Assembly (NCBI GenBank): GCA_002104985.1
Contig: MCGO01000008.1
Span: forward strand, 186,001 to 250,000
DNA: 64,000 nucleotides
Source of the DNA: Rhizoclosmatium globosum
Lineage: Eukaryota > Chytridiomycota > Chytridiomycetes > Chytridiales > Chytriomycetaceae
Reading direction: 5' to 3'
Positions 11,502 through 23,287 of the stretch are shown here, in pieces. The position numbers and the translations under genes are program-made. The notes beneath the pieces were generated by a model. It was given only the letters and a program-made list of their open reading frames with translations, did not search any database and had not been told where the DNA came from. The stretch's first letter is position 1, and each line of letters begins with the position of its first letter.

Positions 11502-14161
11502 TTATACATGAACAAAAGACTCAAGCGCGGGTTGTTTGTTACTGATTCGGAGCACTCCTTCAGTCGAGAGCGAAACTGATTCCAAATACAATACAGATAG
11601 TTTGACGATAGGTGATCCACGTTTAGGAGCAACTAAAGACAGAAGTCCCTCTTCTGTAAGCAGTCCCAGTCGATTCTGCCTCATCTTCAACGACTTAAGC
11701 TGCGATATACCACCATTTTGCACCGCCGAATACACCATACTCCTAAAAACCCATCGCCCACTTTAGCACAATACGAAATCTCCAAACTCCTCAACTTCTT
11801 ACAAGACTCCACAATCCACGCAACCCCTGCATCCGTCACACTATTACAACACGTCAACGACAACTCTTCCAACCCTGTAGACCCCTCTCCAATCAACCTT
11901 AGCATATTATCGTCCAAAGACCTAGACTCATTCACAACAAACTTTTTCAACCCCTTCAACTTCCGAAGAAGCTGTGCAGCAGTTTCTTGCGGCGTCGTCT
12001 CATCCGACGTGAGTTTATCCATCGCCCCACTCAACAACTCCAGCGTTTCAAGGTTCTTCCGGATTCTAGGTTGACTCGTCAACCGCGCGAGAAAGTACGG
12101 GTTGATCCACTGTGGAGCACCCGCAAGAGAAAGCGACGACAAGTTTGGGAACGTGTCAACAAGGAACGATTGGATATCAAACATGGGTGGGAACCTTCTG
12201 TCCGTTGGGAGGAACAAGTTGAACGAGACGGATTTCACGAGGTGGGCGAGAGATTTGTTGGGTAGGTAGTAGGTGACTTCTTTGGCGGGTGGAGTGGGTA
12301 TACTGTGGTCTTGGAATAAGAGCCTTCGTGGACTTGACGGATCCACGCATGTGTGAATGCCTAGAATTCCACGGACACCGGTTTTCTTGTCTTTATCGGC
12401 ATGACTTGCGTTCAAAGTGGATTGAGAAGATGAAGATGGGTACCCATATCCATGAATAATCTTGTGCATAGTAAACATGGAAGCGACTGTCCGGAATACA
12501 GGCTTCTCCCACAAAACTTGCTGAGCAGCTTTCTTCCACTCCTTCGAAACATACACCAATTTACACAAATCCATTTCCTCTGCGAGCATAAACTTGAAGA
12601 CAAGAACCAACGCCTCATGATTAGGACTAGCGATTTCCACGTTCTTCAAATTCGACTTCAAACGACCTTTTGACGATAGCAACGAGATATCACTTTCATA
12701 TTCCGTATCCGTCGATTCCTCTTGGACATTTCCCAAAAGCGAGAAGGCAGCCTTGGAATCAGGAATTCCCAACTCGTCGTCTGCATCAGAGCTCTGAAGA
12801 CACTTGTGGATGAAAGCAGATGACTGGTTCCGTAGTGAAATCTGCTTACTACCCTTTTGAGGCGTTTCCAATACAGAGGAACTCATACGATCCACCAACG
12901 AATCAACTCCCTTTCTGTCTGCAAAGAGTTGTCTTGATTTAGGAGCAGGGCGTCTAGTGGGCCAAAACGATTCCGCGTCGCTTCCGAGGCTCCCAAAGTC
13001 CGTGGTTGTGTTCTCGGAACTGCTGTCTGATCCTATGCAAGTCATCATATTGAATGAACTTAAGTTCGAAGGCTTGATGGGGGTCGGGCTACTTGACCGT
13101 TTTCTGTTACTGCCCATGGCCTGAAGTGATTTTGCGGTTGGACTGAGTATCATATGTCAGTATAAAACATTTGGAGATTGTTGTGAAATGTGAACTGCAC
13201 CTATTGAAAAATTCATCCATTTCCACGTCTTTTACGATGGATTTTGTCACTGAGCTGAAGCGGTTTAATTTGAAAGCGCTGTCAGTGACGGGTTTGGGTG
13301 TGGACAAGTGATTTGTGGAGGGCAGTGCCAAGAGCGAACGAGTTATTTCAGAGACTGGTGGTGCTGGTCTGACCGCGACCGGCTTCACAAGATCAGAAGT
13401 AGACGCCATATTTTTCTCAAAAATATGGTCATTGATTTTCGATGCAACTGGAGTGGTGTCATTTTGAGGGTTTTGTTTTGTTTCGGACAAGAGGTCGTTT
13501 CCAGAGGGTGTCTTTCCACGAAGCATTCGTTTCCTAGAGACAGAAGTCGATGGAGTCTCGTCTTCAGGAATCTCTTTCTCTTTGACTTTTCTTTTGTGGG
13601 AGTGACTGTGACTGAGACTGTTTTTGGCGTTTTGCTTCTCGCGGAATGCCTGAGATTGTAACGAGTAGCTGCATCCCCATCCTCTGATTCAGATTCACTG
13701 AACGCGAAGGAAGCAAATGGTGTGATTGGTTTTGAGGAACTTGAGCCACGTGTTTTTTCGTCTCCGCCATCTTCCCTATCCCCTTCATTCCCACCATCGT
13801 CCTCCAGAAACATATTATATTCCTTTCTTTTAGAAGAAGGTGCGGCATTAGTCGCGGTCTGCCCCAACAGGACCATGTTTTCAGAATCGGACTTTTTAGC
13901 CAACTGAAAGCTGGAACTCGGTCTACTTCCGATTGACTTGACAGCAGATTGACGGCCGGAGGACACGTTTGATTTGTTCATTTTCTTTGGCGGACTGGGC
14001 TGGAGAACCACGTCGGTTGAGAATACATCTTGACAGTTGACATTTTGTGGAGGAGCGGCAGAGGCAGAGGTTGCGAATGCGGAATTCAGAGTGCGAGTGC
14101 CGGCGTCTGAACTGCGCGTGCTTCTGCGGAGAGATGCTGTGGCGTGTTGCTGGTTCTGCAT
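11502..14161 (-). CDS. F-box / leucine-rich-repeat protein
   Basis: A long Ser/Thr-rich, poorly conserved N-terminal half (start MQNQQHATASLRRS at 14161) leads to an F-box-like segment, ALVLVFKFML ... CKLVYVSKEWKKAAQQVLW. Leucine-rich repeats of the cysteine-containing type follow: LVDTFPNLSSLSLAG, GLEELSLTCCNSVTDAGV and LRSLEISYCAKVGDG. Such proteins are usually substrate receptors of SCF ubiquitin ligases, with the LRRs choosing the target. One intron of about 60 nt ends near 13143. One missing base near 13589-13595 (TKE to KVKEKEIPED, in an A-run) and another near 11739-11743 (DGFLG to SMVYSAVQ) have to be bridged. The stop near 11502 is the end of the last open frame. The target is unknown. 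Confidence 0.75.
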
Positions 14162-14455
14162 TTGGGACTGGGGTGGTTTGGTTTGGTGGGGTACTGTTTA
14201 GTGAGATCATTAAATCCAAACTATGTATACCTTTATGACCAGATATCTACAGTCTATTAGTAATGAATACTGAACAAATGCGTTTAAGGGGCGGTCGTGG
14301 TTGTGTTGTCCGGAAGTTGGACTGTGTGGGGTGACGGGACGAATTTCTTGTTTGGTTGTTTCGCGCTGACAATTCAGTTGATTTCGTAATTTCCCTCTCC
14401 TACCTCTGCATAATTGGGGAACTATTTAAAACAAGCATTTATTTATTTTTTGAGT

Positions 14456-15955
14456 ATGGAAGTTGAAGCGAATCTGCACGGGGGAAGCAAGGGGGTTCTT
14501 GTCGCTCTCCTTCGGGCCTTGAAAGACCTCAATCGATCGAATACTCTATCACTTCGCTTCTCTCAAGAATGCGGACTCAATTCGCACTTCTCATGCGGAC
14601 CTGGCGGGTAAGTTGACGTTAGTTAAATTGGACATTGGCCCACTTCAATAACCTTGTCCTTGTCCTGTTCTTGTCTTAAGCGATGCCAAGGCCGCCTTTG
14701 CCTCCTTCCGCCTGTTCCAGGGACAGGGCCCCGCAGACAACTACATCAGGCCTCGGCGTCGCCCAAACTCGGCACTGGCGTTGCACTTGCGAAGCGGGTG
14801 CCCGATGATTCCCACCTCGACAAGTTCCCGCCCTCGCATCCCTTCTCCTTCATGCCTGCAGGCTCTGCCCAAATGGCGTCTCTGTTCTCGGAACTTGCGT
14901 GCAATCCATCTGTCGTAAACACGAACGATGATGCTGACGATGGCCTGGTTGTCATTCTGTCGGTGCACCCAAAGACAATGTTTCATCAGATGGAACTTGT
15001 CGACGAGTTTGATCGAGTGTCGCTGCGCAGTGAAAGGGCTGAGACGGGTTGCGAGTTGTACTTTGAATCGCTTGGTAGGAGTCAACAACTTGTCTCCCCA
15101 ACATCAAACGATATCTCATCAAATCTATCAACTAGATTTGGGACGGAAGGTTTTATACGAAATGGACTTTGTGCCAAACAAGATAGACCCTATCGTACAC
15201 CGCCTTCCTACTCCTCCGCCAAGTGGTTATGCTTTCGTCGTTCAAATTGAAGCAAAGGAGTATATTAGAACTATTGCAGCACTGCATGACGCTAGCGACC
15301 GCGGTTTGTCAAAGTCCGCCCCTCGTGTGTGTTTTCTAATCACTTCCCAATAGTGACTATCACAGGAAACAAAAACTCAATCACTTTTCAATCTGAAGGG
15401 CCAAATGGAACTCTTCAAGTCGGGTTATCGCAAAAGTACAACACGCCTGGTAAATTAGTGCCGCGTTTCAAAATCTTGCATTTCACGTCACCTGGAATTA
15501 AGCAAACATTCAACACACGTTATTTACTCGCGTTTGCTCATGCTGTGCACTTGGGAACTAGTGTGATTCTGTCGTTTCCTCCGAACCCATCAGGTGCTGT
15601 CCTTTCAACTATGTCTCACTTGAGTGTTGGAAGTCGGTCAACTTCTCCTCACGGCAGTCGACCTGAATCTCCTCAACCTGGACATTCTGCCTCTACATCT
15701 CCGCTCAGACCTCCACATTCCCATATGCGTATTTCACATCCAATAGAAGTGGTTAATGTGCAAGATCCATTGGGATTAGGGGCGGAAAATCCGCATAATG
15801 ATGTATTCAAACTGGCCTCAGCTGCTTTGGCTACGGCTGCAGCTACCCATGGAACTGCAGGAAAAGTTGCGAAAGATGAGAGGGATTCTATTTTGGAGTC
15901 AAAGAAGGTGGTTGGATTTTTGGAGTACTTCCTTGCTCCTGAGTCGCAGGTCTAA
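14456..15955 (+). CDS. Divergent PCNA-like sliding clamp protein
   Basis: Four exons (14456-14610, about 14684-15074, 15133-15303, 15353-15955) encode about 420 residues, well above the roughly 260 of canonical PCNA. The pattern follows PCNA in order: an opening GGSKGVLVALLRALKDLN; then ASFRLFQG; the inter-domain stretch KVLYEMDFVPNKID where PCNA has its interdomain loop; YAFVVQIEAKEYIRTIAALHD (PCNA EF-R-I-RDL helix); VTITGNKNSITFQSEG, resembling PCNA's V-F-A-GE strand; TFNTRYLLAFAHAVHLG; and a C-terminal GFLEYFLAPE, matching the PCNA ending Y-LAPK. A Ser/Pro-rich insert of about 100 residues separates the last two. One missing base near 14747-14751 must be bridged. It could be an accessory or checkpoint-type clamp. 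The assignment rests on pattern, not on an alignment. Confidence 0.55.
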
Positions 15956-16065
15956 TACCTATTATACGCGATTCAAAGAAAAAAGACTTTACAGCAATAA
16001 ACTATATAAACTGTGTATTTGACTGGAATTCTCAAGCAATTGAACTAGAATCGGTCGTAGCCAAA

Positions 16066-16831
16066 TCAATTTGCAAGCCAGTTCTCCAACCAATCGCTAA
16101 TGAAATCAAAGTTCTCCCAGATGAGAATGCCCTCAATTCCTTCGCGTTTGCAATAGGTCTCCAAATCCTTGCCCTTCTTGGCAAACACAAAGTCTGCGTC
16201 CCTAGCTGCGCTCATATCAGAAACACCGTCTCCAATGAACAAAATAGTAGGTCTCTCCGCATCACTCAATCCCTGGGCCTTATACTGTTCCTTCAATTTA
16301 CGGATTGGAGCTCCCTTGTCATGACCGAATGGAGAATCATCAACGTATTGAATTGTCCAATTTCCATCAGTAATCTTAGCGTTGTTGGCGAAAACTTGGA
16401 CGTTGGGGTAGTCTGTGAGGTAGACTTCAACAATCGGCTTGAGACCAGCAGATACAACTTGCAAGGTAATGTTGTGCTTTTGGAGGATAGCGTAGAAGCG
16501 GTTGAATCCAGGATCATGGGACACCTGATGTGTTGATGGTGATGAGATAACAGTTGAGTAGGAGGTTCAAAGGAACAGAATGATAGGGACCAAAGGATAA
16601 ACCTACATTGTTCTTCTTACACACATCCACAGCTTCTTGAAACGTCTTGAACTTGACTCCAGCCCACATTTCATTGTTGGCTTCAGGGAAGGTCTTGCTG
16701 CCATCCAAAATGCAGTGATCCAGACGCTGACGCTCGGCAGTACCAATTTGGTCGTCAATAATGACATTTCCAGTGTCTTGGGTAGTGATTGTACCGTCAA
16801 AGTCACAGTAGACTACGAATTGCTTGGGCAT
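16066..16831 (-). CDS. HAD-superfamily phosphatase (phosphoserine-phosphatase-like)
   Basis: Two exons (16831-16607, 16524-16066) give about 228 residues. Motif I is YCDFDGTITTQDTGN, with the nucleophile and acid/base Asp pair. Motif II is the Ser in QVVSAGLKPIVE, motif III the Lys near DKGAPIRKLKE, and motif IV FIGDGVSDMSAARDAD. These define a HAD phosphomonoesterase with a small helical C1 cap, close to the MtnX/phosphoserine-phosphatase group that is common in fungi. The natural substrate (phosphoserine, a methylthio-sugar phosphate, or another small phosphate) cannot be told from the sequence. The 5' end at MPKQFVVYCDF fits the family. Confidence 0.9.
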
Positions 16832-16934
16832 TACTGTGTTTGATTTCAAGACAAAATAAAGTATGAACTATTAATCACTTAATATATTCGATGAGTAACA
16901 ATATGAACATGGGGTAAATGATGTATGTAGTCAA

Positions 16935-18463
16935 TCAAGCGTTGTAAGCAATGGATTGCACCCCCCAGGTAGCTTCAGGGTAACAGTTTTCCACCTCAGC
17001 AAACAAATCTGGTTGAAGCTTCTGGATTGTAGCTGGGTCTTCAGCCAGGCACACATACATGGCAGTAGCAGCGCTGTCAACAACGCGACCAACAAAGAGG
17101 AACACAAACAGCCCCAAGAAGATGTTCACAAAAATTGCAATCACAACGCTGATGGAGGCACGATCCTGAGGAGCATAAAGAATCCCAAGAATCCTCCGAA
17201 GAAACCACAGAACAAGACACACATGATGCCTCCCATTCCGACAACCTTTGACACAGCGCAGTCATTGATAATGACATCAATGCCCTTCATTTTGAACAAG
17301 TTCCATGTATCCTTGCCTGCCTCGCAATATGGCTTACCGTAAATTGCGACTTCAGTCAACGAGTACTTGTTGAAAATATCCAACACATCACCAAAGATGG
17401 AAATAATAGTCAAAATACAAGCTGAAAACAGAATCGCAAAAATGTTGCGGTCTTCGGAGTTGACGTTGTCGTCGTAATTCTTACGTGCAAAGTACTTGAG
17501 AGTTTGTACAATGGCATTCAAGAGAGAGCTGAAGCAGACAGTTCCGAACGCAGATGTAACGCTGCGGTAGAGAGCTTGCGAGGTAACGTCACGGACAGGT
17601 ACGAACACAACGTCGCTTTCTGGCTGTTGCACTCCAGTGAAAAAGAATGTAGCAACAACTCCAGCAACAGTCAGGTGGTTGATGTCAACAATCAGTTGAG
17701 AAACCCAGAAAATACGAAGAGCAGGTACACTGCGAGGACAGATTCAAGCTCCTTCTCCTCAGCCCAATGTTGAAGACCCTTCCCAGTCAAGGCCCAAATG
17801 TTCAAGAAGACAACCATACGACTCCAAAACCAATTCCCACAAACACAGTTCCATTGAAACGCTGAACGAGGTGGGAAACAGTGGTGAGGACGTATGCCGT
17901 AAGCGCAAGACGTGGTCTGATAACCCAGAAGCCCAAATAGAAAGCGCAGCGAAGCCCCCAAAGATAAGACCACCAATCACATTTCCAACGACCAAAGAAG
18001 TAACAGCGGAGAGCGAGAGGAGGACAATAGGAATTCCGTATGAGATGTCAATCAAAGTGCGTGGGATCTTCACAAGGAGCCACAGATAGAGACAGGAGAA
18101 ACCAATGGCTGTTCCAAATGATGCAAACAGGAAAGTGAGGCATTCCACGATGGTTGGATCCCGTTCCACAGGTTTGGCCCACGAACCATCGCGCGAGGCC
18201 AGAAGACCATCGTCTCCTGGAGCATCAGGCAGGCTCTTGAACGCCAGCGGGATCCCAATAGCCGCAAGAACAGCAAAGACAGCCATTGTCAGGAAGAAGA
18301 GACCGGCAGCCCAAGCATCGTTGAACTTTCTTCGCTGGTTTGGGACAATCTCAGGCGGGGCACACGGAGGAAGAGGGTGCTTCGTTGGACGAGTTGTTTG
18401 TGCGTATTCGTACGAGGGCGGAAGCAACGGCTCGTGATCGGCAAACGAAAGACGAGTTGCCAT
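16935..18463 (-). CDS. Choline-transporter-like membrane protein (PNS1/CTL family)
   Basis: This is a multi-pass plasma-membrane protein of the CTL/SLC44 family. The cytosolic N-terminus (MATRLSFADHEPLLPPSYEY) is followed by about ten hydrophobic segments, the first being AGLFFLTMAVFAVLAAIG. The conserved C-terminal half is recognisable from NAIVQTLKYFARKNYDDN, through KGIDVIINDCAVSKV, to AMYVCLAEDPATIQK. Yeast PNS1 and animal CTLs are of this type; a transport substrate is not certain for fungal members. Four one-base frame breaks have to be bridged, at about 17929-17931, 17815-17819, 17709-17712 and 17181-17186, all in runs of T or G. The hydrophobic pattern continues cleanly across each, so I consider the gene intact and the sequence imperfect. 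The gene appears to be intronless. Confidence 0.85.
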
Positions 18464-18538
18464 TTTTGAAGTGTCTTTTTTTTCCCTTCTTCCACGAAAA
18501 TGATAAAGCAATCAAAAAAGGATATTGTGAAAAGGAAA

Positions 18539-19789
18539 TTATTGTGATCCTCCCGTTAACTCAGCTAGTTGCTTTTCCAACAACGCAGATTTTGCGAAGG
18601 CCGCTTCGGCTAAATCACGAGCTTGTTCCGCTAAATGAAGTGCTTCATCACGCTCCTTCAAAACACTTTCAAGAACAGCAACGTCCGTGGTGGGGCCAGT
18701 AATTATCTTCCACGCAGGTGTAGGCAGACTCATGACTGTTTAACAGTTAGGTTTTGATTAATTAACAGTTAAAACAGAGTCTGTACCAGAAACATCTTCA
18801 GCGCCTCGCTTTGATTCATCGACCGCCTCTAACTGTTGCTGATAATGTGCGTGAAGGGATTCAATGTGAGAAAGGAGTTCTGCGGTGGATGCATTCGCAG
18901 GAACAGGTGGGGGAGGCACAACACTTGTTTTCGCTGATCCCTTCACTCTGATTTTCGGCTTTGAATAACATACGTAATACACGCGGTTGAACTGAAATGA
19001 AGCAAACTCACAACTTTTGAAGCTCCATCTGCAGAAGAAGTCTCGGGGGCCTTTCTTTTCGAGGTCTTGGAGGAGAGCTCATAGTACAAATCAGAACCAA
19101 ATCCAGCGACTCCACCAACAACTGTTGAATTTGCGTTTTGAATGCTTCCATCCTCAGCCACGTCAAACACAGGAACACGAGTTACATTTCCTTTCTTGAT
19201 GCTTCCGTCAAATGTACACATGGGTAATGGATGTTCCGGCAAGCTCATAAGTCCTTCCACTGATTTTGTAGTTTTTGGAATGAGCTTATGTGAAAACACC
19301 ATGTCGTTGAGAGGTTACCTCGCTTGGTCAACTGTTGACTCAGCGTCGTCATAATAGATCCCCTTTCTCCTGCAATAGCAGCGTGTCCCGTCATATAGAA
19401 CCAGTTCTTTTCCAGTCCTTCATAGATGATATTCTTTTGGAAGACCATTGACCCATCAGTGAGCTTATGTCCAGCATTTGTGTGGATGAGATTAAAAATA
19501 ACCAGCTGTAAACGTTCGCGGCTGAATCAAAGTTGGTCAGTGCGAGAAGTGGAGTACAGAAGGTAGCCTCACATTGTTGACGATATCTTCTGAACCAAGA
19601 ACTTCTTGCCTTCATTGCACTGGTTACATTCGAAATGGAAGAAAGGGTCTCCAACAAGGAGAGTTGCGAGATTTCGGAGGTTCGGGATGCACTCTGAGTT
19701 GGTTTGTTTGTTCTAAGCAATGAGTTGGTAATGACAGCCAGTCACTCACTTTGATGATATGGCTGATTGCACTTAAAGCATGAGAGCAT
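18539..19789 (-). CDS. Cys-finger / winged-helix-like nuclear protein
   Basis: The spliced product begins MLSCFKCNQPYHQKC and continues to a second Cys pair, FHFECNQCNEGKKFL. A helical module follows (LIFNLIHTNAGHKL ... FQKNIIYEGLEKNWFYM ... LSQQLTKR), resembling the zinc-finger plus winged-helix block near the N-terminus of ASH2L/KAT14-type chromatin proteins. The middle is a basic linker (SKTSKRKAP), then a proline run, then a coiled-coil-like C-terminus (LHLAEQARDLAEAAFAKS). Introns fall after PYHQ, after KISST, near QQLTKR, after GASKV, and within VSVMSLP. One missing base near 19497-19503 is needed to keep the winged-helix frame. The family is a tentative reading, and the start could lie upstream. 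Confidence 0.5.
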
Positions 19790-20003
19790 AGGCCATGTTA
19801 AACTGGACAGGCGTTATTGAGGCAGAGAGGTGAGTCAAACTAACCCTTCGTCCTTCTCTGTTCCACAAACACACATCCGTCCTTTTCACTCAGAGTTTTT
19901 CTCACCACTGAATCAATAAACGAGAAAAGAAGATGCATATTGAATGTTCCGAAAACCCAAATAATAATATCCTTATCCCATCTCACAAATCATCTATTCC
20001 AAT

Positions 20004-21261
20004 TCACTTCTGAGCTTGAGCTTGCGCCAAACGAGCTTTACGCGCAATATCCTTGTTTCTCATAATCGCACGATCCACGGCATTTCTTGACGCGGCGTCT
20101 CTGAACTGGAGTCCAAGCTTGGTCAACTTCTGGTTCTTTTGAAGGGAAGTCGCAAACGTTTGCTCAGCGTCAATACCGGCGGCTTGTTTTTGGTTAATCA
20201 GACGGAGCTCAGTCAATGTAGAGTTGTGTGCAAGAGCTTCAGCAAGGTGCTTAATCTAAATTTTGGTGCAGTTGTTGGTAAAACGAGTGATATGAAATGG
20301 GGGTGGAGAGACTTACACCCATGGGAGCAATAGCATTAGACTCCAAATTCAAAATCTCAAGCGTCTTGTTATTTCTCAACGCAATCGCCAATTCAGAAGC
20401 AGTAGCAGTCGCAACTTGTGCATTACACAGATTCAGCTCCTTCAAGTTTGTGTTTTCCGCAAGAGCCTCGGCAAGAGCGCTTCCATGAGCCATGGAAAAC
20501 ACCGTACAGTCTTTCAAGTCCAATGATGTAAGCGAGGGATCGTTTTCACCGAGGAGTTTGATGGAGTACAATAGCTCATCCAAGATCGGGTTGGTGGCGC
20601 GAACGGCTCCTGTCACAGCGGAAGTAGGAATTGGCGCACCATCAGCGGCTGTTCTTGCCACGGGCATCATTGAGCTTCTGCGCGACAGAGTGGAGGCGGG
20701 AGAGGCAGGGCGGTAGGCAGTAGAGAAGCGGTTTGAAAACTCGCGGATGTTTGAAAGGGAAGGAGAGTGGGCAACTGAGGCTGGTGGTTGAGCATATTTT
20801 GCGGGTGAGGAAGGTTCTGTATGGGCGGGAGTTGAAACTGGGGCTTCTTCGTGTTCTGGTTCCTTCTTTGGCTCTGCAACCTTCTCCTCCACTTTCTCTT
20901 CCTCCTTTTGAACAACTGGCTCCTTCTTCTCTTCAACGGAAACTGGCTCGGGTTCAGCTGCAACTGGCTCCGCCTCTTTCTCAACGGCAGTATTTTCAGC
21001 AACAGGAACGGGTTCAGGAACAACTTCCGTCTTCACCGGCTCTTCTTGAACAGCTGAGGCATATTGCGCAACGAGATCGGTAACACTGTCCGCTTCGTGA
21101 GCAGCCTAGTAGCAGGTGGTAAGTCAGTCCATTGAGGCGTTGAAGAACAGGTTGGATCAACTGTGAATTACCTGTTGTTCAAGAAGGGATGCAACAGCTG
21201 GGACTTCTTTAGCCTGGGTAACTTGAGCTGGAGCGGATTCAGAAACAGCTGGAGGTGTCAT
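20004..21261 (-). CDS. Tropomodulin/leiomodin-like LRR protein
   Basis: Three exons, with no frame break. The N-terminal half is a long Glu/Pro/Val-rich, probably disordered stretch. The C-terminal half has the tropomodulin-type leucine-rich fold: SLTSLDLKDC, LAEALAENTNLKELNLCN, ELAIALRNNKTLEILNLESN and STLTELRLINQ, ending QKNQKLTKLGLQF and an Arg/Ala/Gln-rich tail. In animals this fold caps actin pointed ends. Fungal members share the repeats but often lack the actin-binding N-terminus, and I do not see that part here. An actin link is therefore only inferred. The start at 21261 (MTPPAVSES) is preceded by a possible in-frame upstream ATG at 21342. Confidence 0.75.
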
Positions 21262-21470
21262 TTTGGGTTGGCGTTCCTTTTTTGTGAGGTGATGGTTGAT
21301 TGGGCCAAAGTCCATGGAGAAGTGTTTCAGAAATCGTTTCAAAACGGATCAATAATTCAAGATAATACGCTATAACGCTTCATTTGTGTCTTCGGGTATA
21401 TCCCAGTGAAAGAAATGGAAAATAAATGACCCATTACTGATCATGAGACGAAAGTATTTTTAGAAACTCC

Positions 21471-23178
21471 TTAGTAAATGGTGAACGATTTCTCAAACAG
21501 ACTCTGCAACACTTGCTGCGTGGCTTCATGTGGAGCAAGCTTAGTAACTCTGTGTTGTGGCAAAGTACCAACGACCAAAGCATCCACATGGGACTTTTCA
21601 AACCCAAAGGCTGAGATTCCATTTGGTACATCTAAAGTGTGCAAGAACTTTCGAATTTGGTCGCTCAATATTTTTCCAGCATCAGCACGCGTTGCTTTGC
21701 TAATATCTGCTCCGAAAATGGCAGCAACTTCCAAGTGACGGTCTGGACAGGCTGGTGCAGTCCATTCAAACACAGCCGGTGCTGTGACAGCGACGCTGAT
21801 TCCATGTGGAACGAGCTTCTTGCCGACGCCTGCAACGTTAGCGTATCCAGGGTGAAGATAGTTTTTGTTGAGACCAGAGATTGGATAGCTGTGAAGTGAT
21901 GCACAGTCAGAAGAAAAGCACGAAAGGAAAATGCAGTTCACCTCATTCCGTGACAAAGATGGACACCCGCATTTCCGAAACCGATTCCAGCAAATGTTGC
22001 TGCAAGAATCATTTGTTCCTGGGCAACAAAGTCGGTTGGGTTCTTGTATGCTTTTGGAAGGTTCTCGACACACATGCGCAACGCCTTCAAAGACCAAATA
22101 TCCGAGATTGGATTACTTCCTTGGTATGCCGGTCGCTCGATAGGATCCTTAGGTCTTGGACTACGTTCGTTGTAAGGAATCGCAGTATAAGATTCAAGAG
22201 CATGACAGAGTACATCCAGTCCAGATGAAACGTGCACTTGAGGAGGCATAGTTCTCGTGTTAAGAGGATCGATAATACCTGATTAGGTATTAGTAAGCGA
22301 AGAATGTAATGAATTATTTGAGGATTTTTACCTAAAGTTGGCTTCAACGCACGATTGGCAATACCAGTCTTGAAATTCTTTGGCACATAATCAAAAATAG
22401 CAACACCCGTAGTTTCAGAACCCGTTCCCGCGGTGGTGGGTACTATTAGAAGATGAGTGTTGTACTTTGATGGGGAATCACACACCTGCAATTAGTGGCT
22501 TCAACTTTTCACGCACTGGAAGCCCTTTACCGATTGGAGCGTTACAAAATCCAAGAATTCATTCTTCGGGTGTGTGAGGTACAGGTTCGCAGCTTTGGCG
22601 GTATCAATGGTAGAACCACCACCAACAGCCACAAACGAGTCTGGCTGATGCAATCTCACAAAATCAATAGCATCACGAATAGAAGAGTCAGTTGGTTCGA
22701 CTGAGACGCGGTCGTAGACAATGTGGGGCACATTAGCGCGTTTCAGCGAGTGAATGACTGTGTGGAATGGCGCCAGTTGAGCCACGTTCGGATCGGTAAA
22801 GACAGCCACTGTTTGATTAGTCAGCACTGCGAGCACCAATGGCGGGGAGTAGTCAGCAGTCACCCTTCGCCGCCTTCCAGTTCTTCAGATCAGCGCCAAT
22901 CTCGCTCGTGACGCCAACGCCGTACCGAATCGACGACGCCGCCATCTTTCAAAAAGGGTTCAACTTTGTTAGTCACGCGCGGGGAGGAGCGAACGAAACC
23001 GACCTCGAAGGCGTAATCAGTGTCGCGCGGGATTGCGGTGGCGCGTCTCGGAGATCCAATTCCCGAGACGACGATGCCGTGCACTCCGCCGAGTGTGGAA
23101 GGAGCACGTTTGGGAACCGGGTCGCGAGTGTCGGGAGTGGCATGGGCAGCCGCCAGATGCACTCGCAACGGCGTGCAT
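21471..23178 (-). CDS. Hydroxyacid-oxoacid transhydrogenase (iron-type alcohol dehydrogenase, ADHFE1 family)
   Basis: This mitochondrial enzyme couples oxidation of 4-hydroxybutyrate to reduction of 2-oxoglutarate. Family motifs in order: DYAFE then, across an intron, [113 protein letters not shown] (metal-binding His residues); [16 protein letters not shown]; and [11 protein letters not shown] at the end. Six or more short introns are present. One missing base near 22543-22547 is needed between FLDFV and NAPIGKG. The very N-terminus is uncertain: the frame leading to DYAFE has an in-frame stop before any ATG, so the start at 23178 assumes another small break. The targeting sequence therefore cannot be judged. 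Confidence 0.88.
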
Positions 23179-23287
23179 TACATTCCATACTCGTCCTCGG
23201 GAGCCATTATTTATCAACAATAAATTAACGTAAAAATGAAGTAAAATGTATTTCACAAATGAAAATATCACTCAGCAAATATCAACT

